DNA of 8,439 nucleotides, taken from contig DLVS01000163.1 of assembly GCA_003445095.1 (NCBI GenBank), forward strand, positions 1-8,439, in the 5' to 3' direction. The notes below the pieces were generated by a model, which was not told where the DNA came from, made no database searches, and was given only the letters and a program-made list of their open reading frames with translations. The first letter of the stretch is position 1. The number at the start of each line of letters is the position of its first letter. The position numbers and the translations under genes were made by a program. Positions 1 to 7,233 of the stretch are shown here, piece by piece. This DNA comes from Verrucomicrobiales bacterium (GTDB taxonomy: Bacteria; Verrucomicrobiota; Verrucomicrobiia; Limisphaerales; UBA9464).

Positions 1-743
1 GCGGCACGCTGTTTCTCGATGAGGTGGGCGAAATTCCTCTTCCCCAACAGGCCAAGTTGCTTCGGTTCCTGGAAAACCGCGAATACCGCCCGCTGGGTTC
101 TACCGATTCGCGGAAATTTACCGGCCGGGTCGTTGCCGCCACGAATCGGTCGCTTCGTGAAGAGGTGAAGTCCGGCCGCCTGCGGGAGGACCTCATGTTC
201 CGACTCGACGTGTTGAGCGTTCGCCTTCCTCCCTTGCGGGAACGCCTGGGCGACCTCAGTTCGCTCGCCGAATCACTGCTCGGCCAACTGGCGCTGAAAT
301 ACGGACGACGCAAACCCCTGCTCCAACAAGCGGACCTGCAAGCGCTCCAACAGCATCATTTTCCCGGCAACGTTCGGGAGCTCCGAAATCTTCTCGAACG
401 GTCCCTACTCAAGACTTCGCCGGAATCGGCATGGCTGAACATCGACCTCGGATGGCTCACTCCGGCGGGACCGGAAGATTTACCCGCACTCCGTGAGTTC
501 GCGAGCCCAGTGGCCCCTAGCATTCCCTCCGTCAGCCCGACCGGAATTGACTCCAAGTTTGTTCCGCCGGCTGACCGACAACTGAGTCCGCTAGAGGCCC
601 CAGAATATCAACTCATCGCGCAAGCGCTGCGTGAAGAACGGGGTGGAATTCGTCGGGCGGCGGCTCGCTTGGGACTGACCCACCAGGCCCTTCTGCGTCG
701 GCTGCAGAAGTGGCCGGAACTGCGGAAAGCTGCCGCGGAGTGA
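1..743 (+). CDS. Sigma-54-dependent transcriptional activator (NtrC family), 3' part
   Basis: Partial gene, cut by the window start; the reading frame is open from base 3 and ends with TGA at 741-743, giving 246 visible residues. The protein is a bacterial enhancer-binding protein that uses ATP to open promoters held by sigma-54 RNA polymerase. Seen in the fragment (residue 1 = codon at base 3): Walker B GTLFLDEVGEIP (1-12), sensor I VVAATNRS (43-50), arginine-finger region RLREDLMFRLDVL (59-71), sensor II FPGNVREL (120-127), a Pro/Ser-rich linker (about 150-198), and a C-terminal Fis-like helix-turn-helix with RRAAARLGLTHQALLRRLQK (217-236). The GTG at base 24 is internal to the Walker B motif and is not the start. 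Walker A, the GAFTGA loop and any N-terminal receiver domain lie upstream, so whether this is a phosphorylated response regulator cannot be seen. It sits 9 bp before the next gene. A sigma-54 promoter match further down makes a local target plausible. Confidence 0.96.
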   Translation, partial: GTLFLDEVGEIPLPQQAKLLRFLENREYRPLGSTDSRKFTGRVVAATNRSLREEVKSGRLREDLMFRLDVLSVRLPPLRERLGDLSSLAESLLGQLALKYGRRKPLLQQADLQALQQHHFPGNVRELRNLLERSLLKTSPESAWLNIDLGWLTPAGPEDLPALREFASPVAPSIPSVSPTGIDSKFVPPADRQLSPLEAPEYQLIAQALREERGGIRRAAARLGLTHQALLRRLQKWPELRKAAAE

Positions 744-745
744 GG
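742..745 (+). promoter_or_regulatory. Ribosome binding site of the FecR/TPR/barrel gene
   Basis: GAGG lies 7 bases before the ATG at 753 and overlaps the TGA stop (741-743) of the activator gene. The spacing is right for a Shine-Dalgarno site. The overlap suggests that ribosomes finishing the activator can start the next gene, so the two are probably co-transcribed and translationally coupled. It also supports the ATG at 753 as the start. Confidence 0.6.
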
Positions 746-752
746 CGATTCC

Positions 753-3700
753 ATGTTCGGTTCTTCCACGTTCACTCCTTGGCGAGCCTTGCTGCTCTTC
801 TGGGGTCTCGGAGGAATCGGGTGGACCACGAACGTTGCTCTGGCGGCCGATCCCGCTCCTGCCGCTCACGCCTTCACAGCCGAACTCGTGGAGCTCGGGG
901 GCAAGGTCGAAGTCAGTGCGCTTGCCGGAATTTGGACCACCGCTCAATCTGGCGTTGTTCTCGGCCCCGGACATCAACTCCGAACGGGCGCCGACAGTCG
1001 CGCCACACTGCGTCTCACGGACCTGACTCTGGTCCGCTTGCGCGAAAACACCGTAATCGAACTCCGGGAACCTCCAGCCGCTGCCCCACGACGAAGCCTG
1101 TTTCTGCGTGCCGGATCCGCGTTTTTTTTGAACCGCGAACGCCCGGGAGAAGTTGAGTTTGAAACTCCGCTCGCGAATGGTGCGATTCGGGGTACCGAAT
1201 TCCTGCTTCAAGTAATTCCCCCGGATAACGCGACGGTGCTGGCGCTCTTCGACGGCGCCGTAGATCTGAATACGTCGGAAGAATCGTTGCGTTTGAAGAG
1301 CGGAACGCAGGTGGAAGTATTTGCCGGAAAGCCGGCGCTGGTTTCGCCGGCTTTGCCGGCCCGGGTTTTGATTCAATGGGTCTTTTATTACCCAGCAGTT
1401 CTGAGCCCAGATGATCTGGCATGGTCGCCCGGGGAACGTCTCCGATTCCAAGATTCACTCCGGGCGTATTTCGCGGGGAATTTGCGCCAAGCTCATTCGC
1501 AACTGCCCCCGGTCGAGCCGAGCGAATCGCCAGCCGCCCGAGTTTATCGCGCCGGATTGAAACTGGCCGTTGGCAGCGTGGAAGCAGCCCATGACCTGCT
1601 CAAGACCACGCCAGTCGGCACCCCCGGGAGAGACGCGTTACAGGAACTCATTGTCGCGGTGACGCTCGATTCGTTTCCAACACCGGAAACGGACCTGCCA
1701 CTCGCGAGCGACTGGCTTGCTCGATCCTACTTGGAACAAGCGCGCTTCGAACTTCCAGCCGCTCGTGACGCCGCCCGGCGTGCCTCGGAATTGGCGCCTG
1801 ATTTGGGTTTCGCTTGGGCACGCCTGGCCGAACTCGAATTCGCCTTAGGAAGATACCCAGCGGCTCACGCGGCGTTGGTCACGGCTCGTCGTCTTTCACC
1901 AGAACTCGCCACCGCGTTCAGTCTCGAGGGCTACATCGCTCTCGCCAATAATCACCCGAAAGTGGCGCTGAGCTGGTTCGAACAAGCCGTCGCTTTGGAT
2001 GGTTCGCTCGGGCCAGCTTGGCTCGGGAGCGGTCTGGCCCGTGCCGGGACAAGAGATTTCGAAGGGGCTCGCCGAGACATTCAAGTTGCCGCGGTGTTGG
2101 AGCCGCAACGCGCACTGTATCGAAGCTATCTCGGGAAGTCTTTCAGTCAGACCGGCGACGATCGACTCGCGGACAAAGACTTCCGCATCGCCAAACAACT
2201 GGATCCGGCCGACCCAACGAGTTGGTTTTATGCCGCCCTGCATGACAACCAATTGAATCGCAACCACGAGGCGGTGCGAAGCCTCGAGCGCTCAGTCGCA
2301 CTCAACGATAATCGCGCCGTGTTCCGCTCCCGCTGGCTCCTGGATCAGGACCTCGCGATGCGGAATGCGGACTTAGCCGTGATCTATTCTGCGGTTGGCT
2401 TGTCCGAGGCCGGGGAACAAGCCGCCGTGCTCGCCGTCGGTGAAGACTACGCTAATTACTCCGCCCATTTGTTTCTTTCGCGGAGTCTGGCCGCACAAGA
2501 AGACCCAAACCAATTCGACCTCCGTCTGGAAACGCCCCGCGAGAGTGAACTCCTCCTCGCCAACTTGCTCGCGCCTCCGGGCGGAGGAAACCTCTCTCGC
2601 TGGGTGTCGCAGCAAACTCGGCTGGCCTATTTCACTCCCCCCCGTTTTGGATTCAGTGCCTTCACCGGCTACGAGAGCGGAGGCAATTTCGAGCAGAACG
2701 GGTCGTTCTACGGTACGGAAGCGGGTTTCAGTTACGCCGTCGACGCCCAGTACCGCACGTTTGCTGGTCAGCAGCCGAACGGGAATTTCGAGCAACTACT
2801 AGCGAGCGTCCAAACGCAGCAAAGACTCACCGACGTCGATTCCCTCTACGTTTCTTTGGCTGGCATGTCGAAGGAGGGCGGCGATATCGCGTCCTATTAC
2901 AATCCCGACCAGGCCAATCGCCAGCTCAGCTTCATCGAACGTCAGGAGCCACATTTCTTCGCCGGCTACCACCACCAATGGTCTCCGGAAAGCCACACAC
3001 TCGCTTTGGTCGGATACTTGCGTGACCACCTGGAGCTCAATCACTCCGATCCCGGCATGTATTTCTTTCGACAAAGCAACGGAGAAATCATCTCCGTGAC
3101 TTCCGATCCATTCCTCAGTCTGGATCTCGACAGCCAATTCGGACTGGTCACCGGTGAAGTGCAGCAAATCTGGGCGACGGACCGACACCAAGTTGTCGCG
3201 GGGCTCCGAGTTCAAGGCGGACAGGTGGACAATTCGACGACCCTCTCCCGCACGTTCACCGGGTTACTGAGCGCCGAGTCGGTGTCGGTTCCGTTCGGCC
3301 GCGCTTCTGGATACGGGTATTATCAGTGGGATCCGATCAAATGGCTACGCTTCAATATAGGATTGAGCTACGACTATCTGAGTTATCCGGCGAGTTCCGA
3401 ACTCCCGCCGTTGAGCGAAGACAAACAAAGCGAATCGCAATGGTCACCGAAAGTTGCGTTGACTCTCTTTCCCTGGGAAGGCGGACAACTCCGCGGAGCG
3501 TACGCCCAATCGCTGGGTGGACTCTATTTCGATAACAGCGTTCGACTCGAGCCCACCCAAATGGCGGGCTTCATCGGTGCCTACCGCAGCTTAATCCCGG
3601 AGTCGGTCGTTGGCCTCGTGCCCGGCACTTCTTTCGAGACGGCCGGGGTTGCTTTCAATCAGGTGCTGAAGTCGAGAACCTACTTCGGAGTCGAGGCGCT

Positions 3701-4256
3701 CCGGTTGAAGTCGGAAGGCGAACGTGAAGTCGGCGCCCTGACCAACGGCCAACCGTTTCCCGTTCCGGATACACTGATTGCACTGGACCAGACCCTCGAT
3801 TTCGAGGAACGCACCGTGTCGGCGTATGCCAATCAACTGCTCGGCCGGAACTGGACTTTGGGGGCGCGCGGAAGCGTGAGCGAAGCGAGCTTGGACACAC
3901 GCTATCCAGGACTGCCAACCACGACACCCGGAATCGATCAGTTGAACACGGATGAACGTTCGGTGCTGATTCGGGTGGAGCTCTCCTTGCTGTATCAGCT
4001 TCCCAGTGGTTGGTTCGCCCAATGGTTCAGCAATTACTACGATCAAAACAACCACGGTTATGTTCCCGCGCTCCCGGGCGACTCATTTTGGCAGCACAAC
4101 CTCTTCGTCGGCTACCGGTGGCCGCGGCAGCGGGCTGAGATTCGGGCCGGAATCCTCAACCTAACGGACCAGAATTACCGACTAAATCCGCTTAATTGGC
4201 TCAACGAGCCGCGACGCGAGCGAACCTTTGTCATCAGCGTGCAGCTCAATCTTTGA
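753..4256 (+). CDS. Exported FecR-domain / TPR / outer-membrane beta-barrel fusion protein
   Basis: 1167 residues, ATG start with a good RBS. Residues 1-31 form a signal peptide (hydrophobic LLLFWGLGGIG, cleavage likely after ALA). About 40-200 is a FecR-like domain: ELVELGGKVEV, then GHQLRTGADSRATLRL, TLVRLRENTVIELRE, and the late ANGAIRGTEFLLQV strand typical of the family. About 318-515 is helical with TPR-like units (e.g. AWARLAELEFALGRYPAAHA, then the A-L-P spacing of ELAPDLG, ALDGSLGPAW, QLDPADPTSW). From about 615 to the end the sequence is a run of alternating aromatic/polar strands typical of an outer-membrane barrel, ending in a TonB-receptor-like GILNLTDQNYRLNPLN and the last strand TFVISVQLNL. 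I see no TonB box or plug domain, so a true TonB-dependent transporter is unlikely. The TPR-then-barrel order recalls exopolysaccharide exporters such as BcsC and PgaA (family knowledge), but no substrate can be read from the sequence. Its neighbour is a CHASE2 kinase, a pairing I recall as recurrent for FecR proteins. Databases would probably name it FecR domain-containing or TonB-dependent receptor-like. Confidence 0.92.
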   Translation: MFGSSTFTPWRALLLFWGLGGIGWTTNVALAADPAPAAHAFTAELVELGGKVEVSALAGIWTTAQSGVVLGPGHQLRTGADSRATLRLTDLTLVRLRENTVIELREPPAAAPRRSLFLRAGSAFFLNRERPGEVEFETPLANGAIRGTEFLLQVIPPDNATVLALFDGAVDLNTSEESLRLKSGTQVEVFAGKPALVSPALPARVLIQWVFYYPAVLSPDDLAWSPGERLRFQDSLRAYFAGNLRQAHSQLPPVEPSESPAARVYRAGLKLAVGSVEAAHDLLKTTPVGTPGRDALQELIVAVTLDSFPTPETDLPLASDWLARSYLEQARFELPAARDAARRASELAPDLGFAWARLAELEFALGRYPAAHAALVTARRLSPELATAFSLEGYIALANNHPKVALSWFEQAVALDGSLGPAWLGSGLARAGTRDFEGARRDIQVAAVLEPQRALYRSYLGKSFSQTGDDRLADKDFRIAKQLDPADPTSWFYAALHDNQLNRNHEAVRSLERSVALNDNRAVFRSRWLLDQDLAMRNADLAVIYSAVGLSEAGEQAAVLAVGEDYANYSAHLFLSRSLAAQEDPNQFDLRLETPRESELLLANLLAPPGGGNLSRWVSQQTRLAYFTPPRFGFSAFTGYESGGNFEQNGSFYGTEAGFSYAVDAQYRTFAGQQPNGNFEQLLASVQTQQRLTDVDSLYVSLAGMSKEGGDIASYYNPDQANRQLSFIERQEPHFFAGYHHQWSPESHTLALVGYLRDHLELNHSDPGMYFFRQSNGEIISVTSDPFLSLDLDSQFGLVTGEVQQIWATDRHQVVAGLRVQGGQVDNSTTLSRTFTGLLSAESVSVPFGRASGYGYYQWDPIKWLRFNIGLSYDYLSYPASSELPPLSEDKQSESQWSPKVALTLFPWEGGQLRGAYAQSLGGLYFDNSVRLEPTQMAGFIGAYRSLIPESVVGLVPGTSFETAGVAFNQVLKSRTYFGVEALRLKSEGEREVGALTNGQPFPVPDTLIALDQTLDFEERTVSAYANQLLGRNWTLGARGSVSEASLDTRYPGLPTTTPGIDQLNTDERSVLIRVELSLLYQLPSGWFAQWFSNYYDQNNHGYVPALPGDSFWQHNLFVGYRWPRQRAEIRAGILNLTDQNYRLNPLNWLNEPRRERTFVISVQLNL

Positions 4257-4313
4257 CTCCGGCCGGTCCGGCACAGGCTCGTGCTCAATTGCGAATTTCG
4301 CTAAATCTCGTCG

Positions 4314-7028
4314 GTGCCCGCCCGTTCCCAGCGATCTCCCTTCCGACGGTTAGCGGTCGGGGTTACGGCGGTGCTGTTGCTCCTCGTCGGCTTGGTCTTC
4401 CTGGCGCCCGGCGGTCCAACCGACGCTTGGCTCGTTCGGTCCAGCTATGATGTCACCCTGCGTTTCGATCGACCGCCGACCAACGCGGCGATTAACTCTC
4501 CGGTGGTGATCGTCTATCTCGACCGCGATTCCTACCTCCGCGAAGAACGTGATCCACAGGAACTCTGGGATCGGCGACTCCATGCGGCGCTGGTTCGTCG
4601 CCTGACCAAGGCAGGCGCGCGGGCGGTGGTCTTCGATATTGTATTCGCTGAGCCGGGTCTCGATCCGCAGGCCGATCGCGAGCTAGCCGACGCCATTCGT
4701 CGCAACGGGCGAGTCATCCTCGCCGCCGAACTAAACGACTGGCGTCGACAGACCGGTCAGACCGCCGACCTCTCCGCCCGGTCACCAGTTCTGCCCTACG
4801 AACCGCTGCGAACAGCGGCAGCGGGGTGGGGCCTGGCGTCGCTGCGGGTCGATGATGACTACGCCGTGCGACGCTATTTTCCGGGATACTTAGAACAACA
4901 GCAGCCCAGCCTAACGTGGGCTGCTGCTCAACGGTTGCACCTTGAGGCAGAAGTCAACCCCAACGCGAGGTCGGGCGATGGATGGGTGCGCTACTCGGGG
5001 CCGCCGCTTTCCATTCCGAACGTCAGTTACAGCGCGGCTCTCCGTCCCGATGAAGTCAGCGATTCGTTCTTTCGGGAACGGATCGTGCTCGTCGGTGCCC
5101 GTCCGATGGTCAGCGGCTTTCCGGATCGACGCGACGAATACCGCAGTCCGTGGCCAGTTCCCGGACGCGGAACGCCGTTCATGCCCGCCGTCGAAGTACA
5201 TGCGACTCAGATGGCAAACCTGGCTCAGAATAACTTCCTGCGGCGGCCGGAACGCTGGATCGAAGTGCTCATTTTAGCGGTATTGGCGTTCGGACTGCCC
5301 GCCCTACTGTTTCGGTTCCGCCCGCTTCCCGCCGCCGGCGTCGCCTTGCTCCTGGAAGTAGCTCTTCTCGGCACGGTAGCCTGGGCCTTCACGCTGGGCT
5401 GGTGGGCGCCCTGGCTGCTGGTTGGACTGATCCAGATTCCTGGGGCGCTCGGCGGGTCGGTCTTGTTTCACTCCGCGGAATGGTATCGGCAGAGACGGCA
5501 GTTGGAGGCGGCTCGCCAGGAAGCGGAGGCCAAGATTCGCGAACAGGCCGCCCTGCTCGACAAGGCGCAAGATGCGATCTTCGTCCGAGACCTCAATGGG
5601 CGCGTATCTTACATCAATGCGGCCGCCGAGCGCCTTTTCGGTTGGCCGGCGGCAGAGTGGATGGACGGTCGAGCTGCCGAATCCGTGTTCGCGTTGGATC
5701 CAGATAAAATCGCTGAGGCTGAGATACTGTCGGCGACCGAAGGCGAGTGGTTGGGGGAGCTGGAACTCGTTACCCGGGACGGGAGTCGGCGGACGGTTCA
5801 AAGCCGCTGGACCTTGATTCGCGATGCCGCGGGAAAGGCCCATTCACGCCTTTTGATCAATACGGACATCACGGAGAAAAAGCGCCTCGAAGCGCAGTTC
5901 CTTCGGTCCCAACGAATGGAGATTATCGGTACGCTCGCCGGCGGCATGGCCCACGATCTTAACAGTGCGTTGGCGCCCGTGTTAATGGGCATTCAACTCA
6001 TCCGTCGCGAAACCACCGATCCTGAAACCCAACGACTCCTCGCGGTGATGGAGACGAACACGTATCGAGGCGCCGACATGGTTCGGCAGGTTTTGTTATT
6101 CTCCCGCGGCGCAATGGACGAACGGCAATCCATCGACCTCAGGACTTTGTTGCGCGAAGTGGAACGCATCGTCGGCCAAAGTTTTCCCAGCAACGTGGCC
6201 GTGAGCCTCTTGGCCCCGCGCGACCTGTGGCCCGTCTGGGGAAACCCCACCCAACTACACCAAGTGTTGTTGAACCTGTGCGTCAATGCCCGGGATGCCA
6301 TGCCACGCGGGGGTGAGCTGAGCCTTTCGGCCGACAACGTGCAGCTCGACTCGGCGGAATCTGCTCAAATACCCGATGGCCGTGCGGGCGACTTCGTCAT
6401 GTTGCTGGTTGCCGACACTGGCGAAGGCATCGCGCCGGAAATTCTTCCGCGACTGTTCGAACCCTTCTTTACGACCAAGCCAACCGGCCAAGGTACCGGA
6501 CTTGGATTAGCCACGGTGGCCCGCATCGTGACCGCCCACGGAGGATTCTGGAACGTCCGCAGCGAGGTCGACGTCGGCACAACGTTTGAGATTTATTTGC
6601 CTCGCCTAAGCACTGAACCTCCGGCGCCGGCGGACGCGACTGAACACGAAGCTCCACGCGGCCGTGGCGAAGGAATCTTGGTACTGGAAGATGATCGCGC
6701 GGTGGCCGAGTTGTTGACCCAGGCACTGCGCGACCAAGGTTACCAACCGTTCCTGGCGTGCAATCCTGCGGAAGCCGTCGATTTGGCCCGTACCCACGCC
6801 TCGCAATTGTCGGCCGTGCTCCTTGATGCGACGCTAGCCGAGGAATTCGCCGTCAGCGGAACACAGTGGCGACAGCAATTGCCGCAGGCCGCGGTCTTCG
6901 TGATGTCCGAAACCGAGGACTCTACCTCGGAAACTGCCGTTAACGCCGATGGCCTGCTGGTCAAACCGTTCGGACTTCCTGAGCTATTCCGTCGGCTGGC
7001 AGAAATACTCGCTCGCCGGCGGCGATAA
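4314..7028 (+). CDS. CHASE2-PAS hybrid sensor histidine kinase with C-terminal receiver
   Basis: 904 residues. The start is GTG 4314: an in-frame TAA at 4302-4304 rules out anything earlier, and the next GTG would remove part of the first membrane helix. There is no clear Shine-Dalgarno. Order: TM1 (about 13-31); periplasmic CHASE2 domain (about 38-310; VVIVYLDRDSY, GARAVVFDIVFAEPG, and the closing VEVHATQMANLAQNNFLRRP); three TM helices (about 315-333, 339-361, 365-386); short coiled linker; PAS/PAC (about 413-520); HisKA with H547 in GGMAHDLNS; HATPase with N-box NLCVNARDAM (N654, N658), G1 DTGEGIAP (701-708), F-box LFEPFFTTK and G2 GQGTGLGLA; receiver (about 786-900) with acidic pair D793/D794, acceptor D838, S865 and K884. 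All residues for autophosphorylation and phosphotransfer are present. It begins 57 bp after the barrel gene, so it is probably in the same operon. The histidine kinase would act at the inner membrane, sensing the periplasm. The sigma-54 activator upstream is the obvious partner (inference). Confidence 0.96.
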   Translation: MPARSQRSPFRRLAVGVTAVLLLLVGLVFLAPGGPTDAWLVRSSYDVTLRFDRPPTNAAINSPVVIVYLDRDSYLREERDPQELWDRRLHAALVRRLTKAGARAVVFDIVFAEPGLDPQADRELADAIRRNGRVILAAELNDWRRQTGQTADLSARSPVLPYEPLRTAAAGWGLASLRVDDDYAVRRYFPGYLEQQQPSLTWAAAQRLHLEAEVNPNARSGDGWVRYSGPPLSIPNVSYSAALRPDEVSDSFFRERIVLVGARPMVSGFPDRRDEYRSPWPVPGRGTPFMPAVEVHATQMANLAQNNFLRRPERWIEVLILAVLAFGLPALLFRFRPLPAAGVALLLEVALLGTVAWAFTLGWWAPWLLVGLIQIPGALGGSVLFHSAEWYRQRRQLEAARQEAEAKIREQAALLDKAQDAIFVRDLNGRVSYINAAAERLFGWPAAEWMDGRAAESVFALDPDKIAEAEILSATEGEWLGELELVTRDGSRRTVQSRWTLIRDAAGKAHSRLLINTDITEKKRLEAQFLRSQRMEIIGTLAGGMAHDLNSALAPVLMGIQLIRRETTDPETQRLLAVMETNTYRGADMVRQVLLFSRGAMDERQSIDLRTLLREVERIVGQSFPSNVAVSLLAPRDLWPVWGNPTQLHQVLLNLCVNARDAMPRGGELSLSADNVQLDSAESAQIPDGRAGDFVMLLVADTGEGIAPEILPRLFEPFFTTKPTGQGTGLGLATVARIVTAHGGFWNVRSEVDVGTTFEIYLPRLSTEPPAPADATEHEAPRGRGEGILVLEDDRAVAELLTQALRDQGYQPFLACNPAEAVDLARTHASQLSAVLLDATLAEEFAVSGTQWRQQLPQAAVFVMSETEDSTSETAVNADGLLVKPFGLPELFRRLAEILARRRR

Positions 7029-7052
7029 TCGTTCTCGGTCGCGAATCGCCGC
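7019..7052 (+). terminator. Possible hairpin at the end of the kinase gene
   Basis: GCGGCGAT (7019-7026) and ATCGCCGC (7045-7052) are a perfect 8-bp inverted repeat around an 18-base loop. The left arm ends on the first base of the TAA stop codon. No T-run follows, so it is not a classic intrinsic terminator. It could cause pausing, protect the mRNA 3' end, or be chance in GC-rich DNA. Confidence 0.25.
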
Positions 7053-7066
7053 ACTGCCACCGCGTT

Positions 7067-7135
7067 CGGACCAATTCGGCCTGAGCAGACCTAAACGCGG
7101 ACCACTCGAAGTCATTTGGCTGAGAGATCGGACCA
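7067..7135 (+). promoter_or_regulatory. Three CGGACCA heptamers at 31-bp spacing (candidate activator-binding array)
   Basis: CGGACCA occurs at 7067-7073, 7098-7104 and 7129-7135, each start exactly 31 bases after the last (about three DNA turns, so on the same helix face). All three are followed by N-T-Y. The sequence between copies is not otherwise similar, so this is a spaced motif and not a duplicated 31-bp unit. A degenerate copy, CGGTC, sits one further step upstream at 7036. Relative to the start site predicted from the sigma-54 promoter (about 7193) the copies begin near -126, -95 and -64, the usual zone for enhancer sites of NtrC-type activators. The heptamer also occurs singly in coding DNA (4165, 7521, 8325), so the regular spacing is the signal, not the motif alone. 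Confidence 0.45.
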
Positions 7136-7166
7136 TTTTCGCGCTTTTACCACGAAATAAATCCGC

Positions 7167-7183
7167 TGGCACCCCGCCTGCAT
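7167..7183 (+). promoter_or_regulatory. Sigma-54 (-24/-12) promoter for the secreted repeat protein
   Basis: TGGCACCCCGCCTGCAT matches the sigma-54 consensus TGGCACG-N4-TTGCA/T at all but two of the defined positions, with the essential GG (7168-7169) and GC (7180-7181) exactly 12 bases apart. The predicted start of transcription is about 7193, leaving a leader of about 41 bases before the ATG at 7234. It lies in the only sizeable intergenic gap of the window, in front of the secreted-protein gene. The same locus encodes a sigma-54 activator. Confidence 0.65.
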
Positions 7184-7233
7184 CGAGAGGGACATCCGGT
7201 GGCATTCCGCCGCCAGGTATCAAGTATCATGGT

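Noticed and set aside
591..1451. 286-codon open frame on the minus strand across the junction of the first two genes
   Set aside because: Lies opposite two well-supported genes, has Arg/Ser/Gln-rich composition with no recognisable domain, and is the kind of shadow frame expected in GC-rich coding DNA.
4270..4284. GGCAC...GTGC before the kinase gene as a sigma-54 promoter
   Set aside because: GG and GC are 13 bases apart where 12 is needed, and the leading T is missing.
4196..4450. 84-codon + strand frame bridging the barrel and kinase genes
   Set aside because: Overlaps both genes in another frame, is Arg/Ala-rich and shows no domain or RBS.
5304..5843. 179-codon open frame on the minus strand inside the kinase gene
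   Set aside because: Antisense to the TM and PAS part of a clear kinase; Pro/Arg/Gly-rich, no domain.
7200..7215. Second TGGCA element (TGGCATTCCGCCGCC) as an alternative sigma-54 promoter
   Set aside because: GG-to-GC spacing is 11, not 12, and it would leave almost no leader before the ATG.
7029..7233. Small gene, tRNA or CRISPR in the intergenic region
   Set aside because: No open frame with start and RBS, no cloverleaf, and the only repeat is the 7-bp motif, far too short for a CRISPR repeat.
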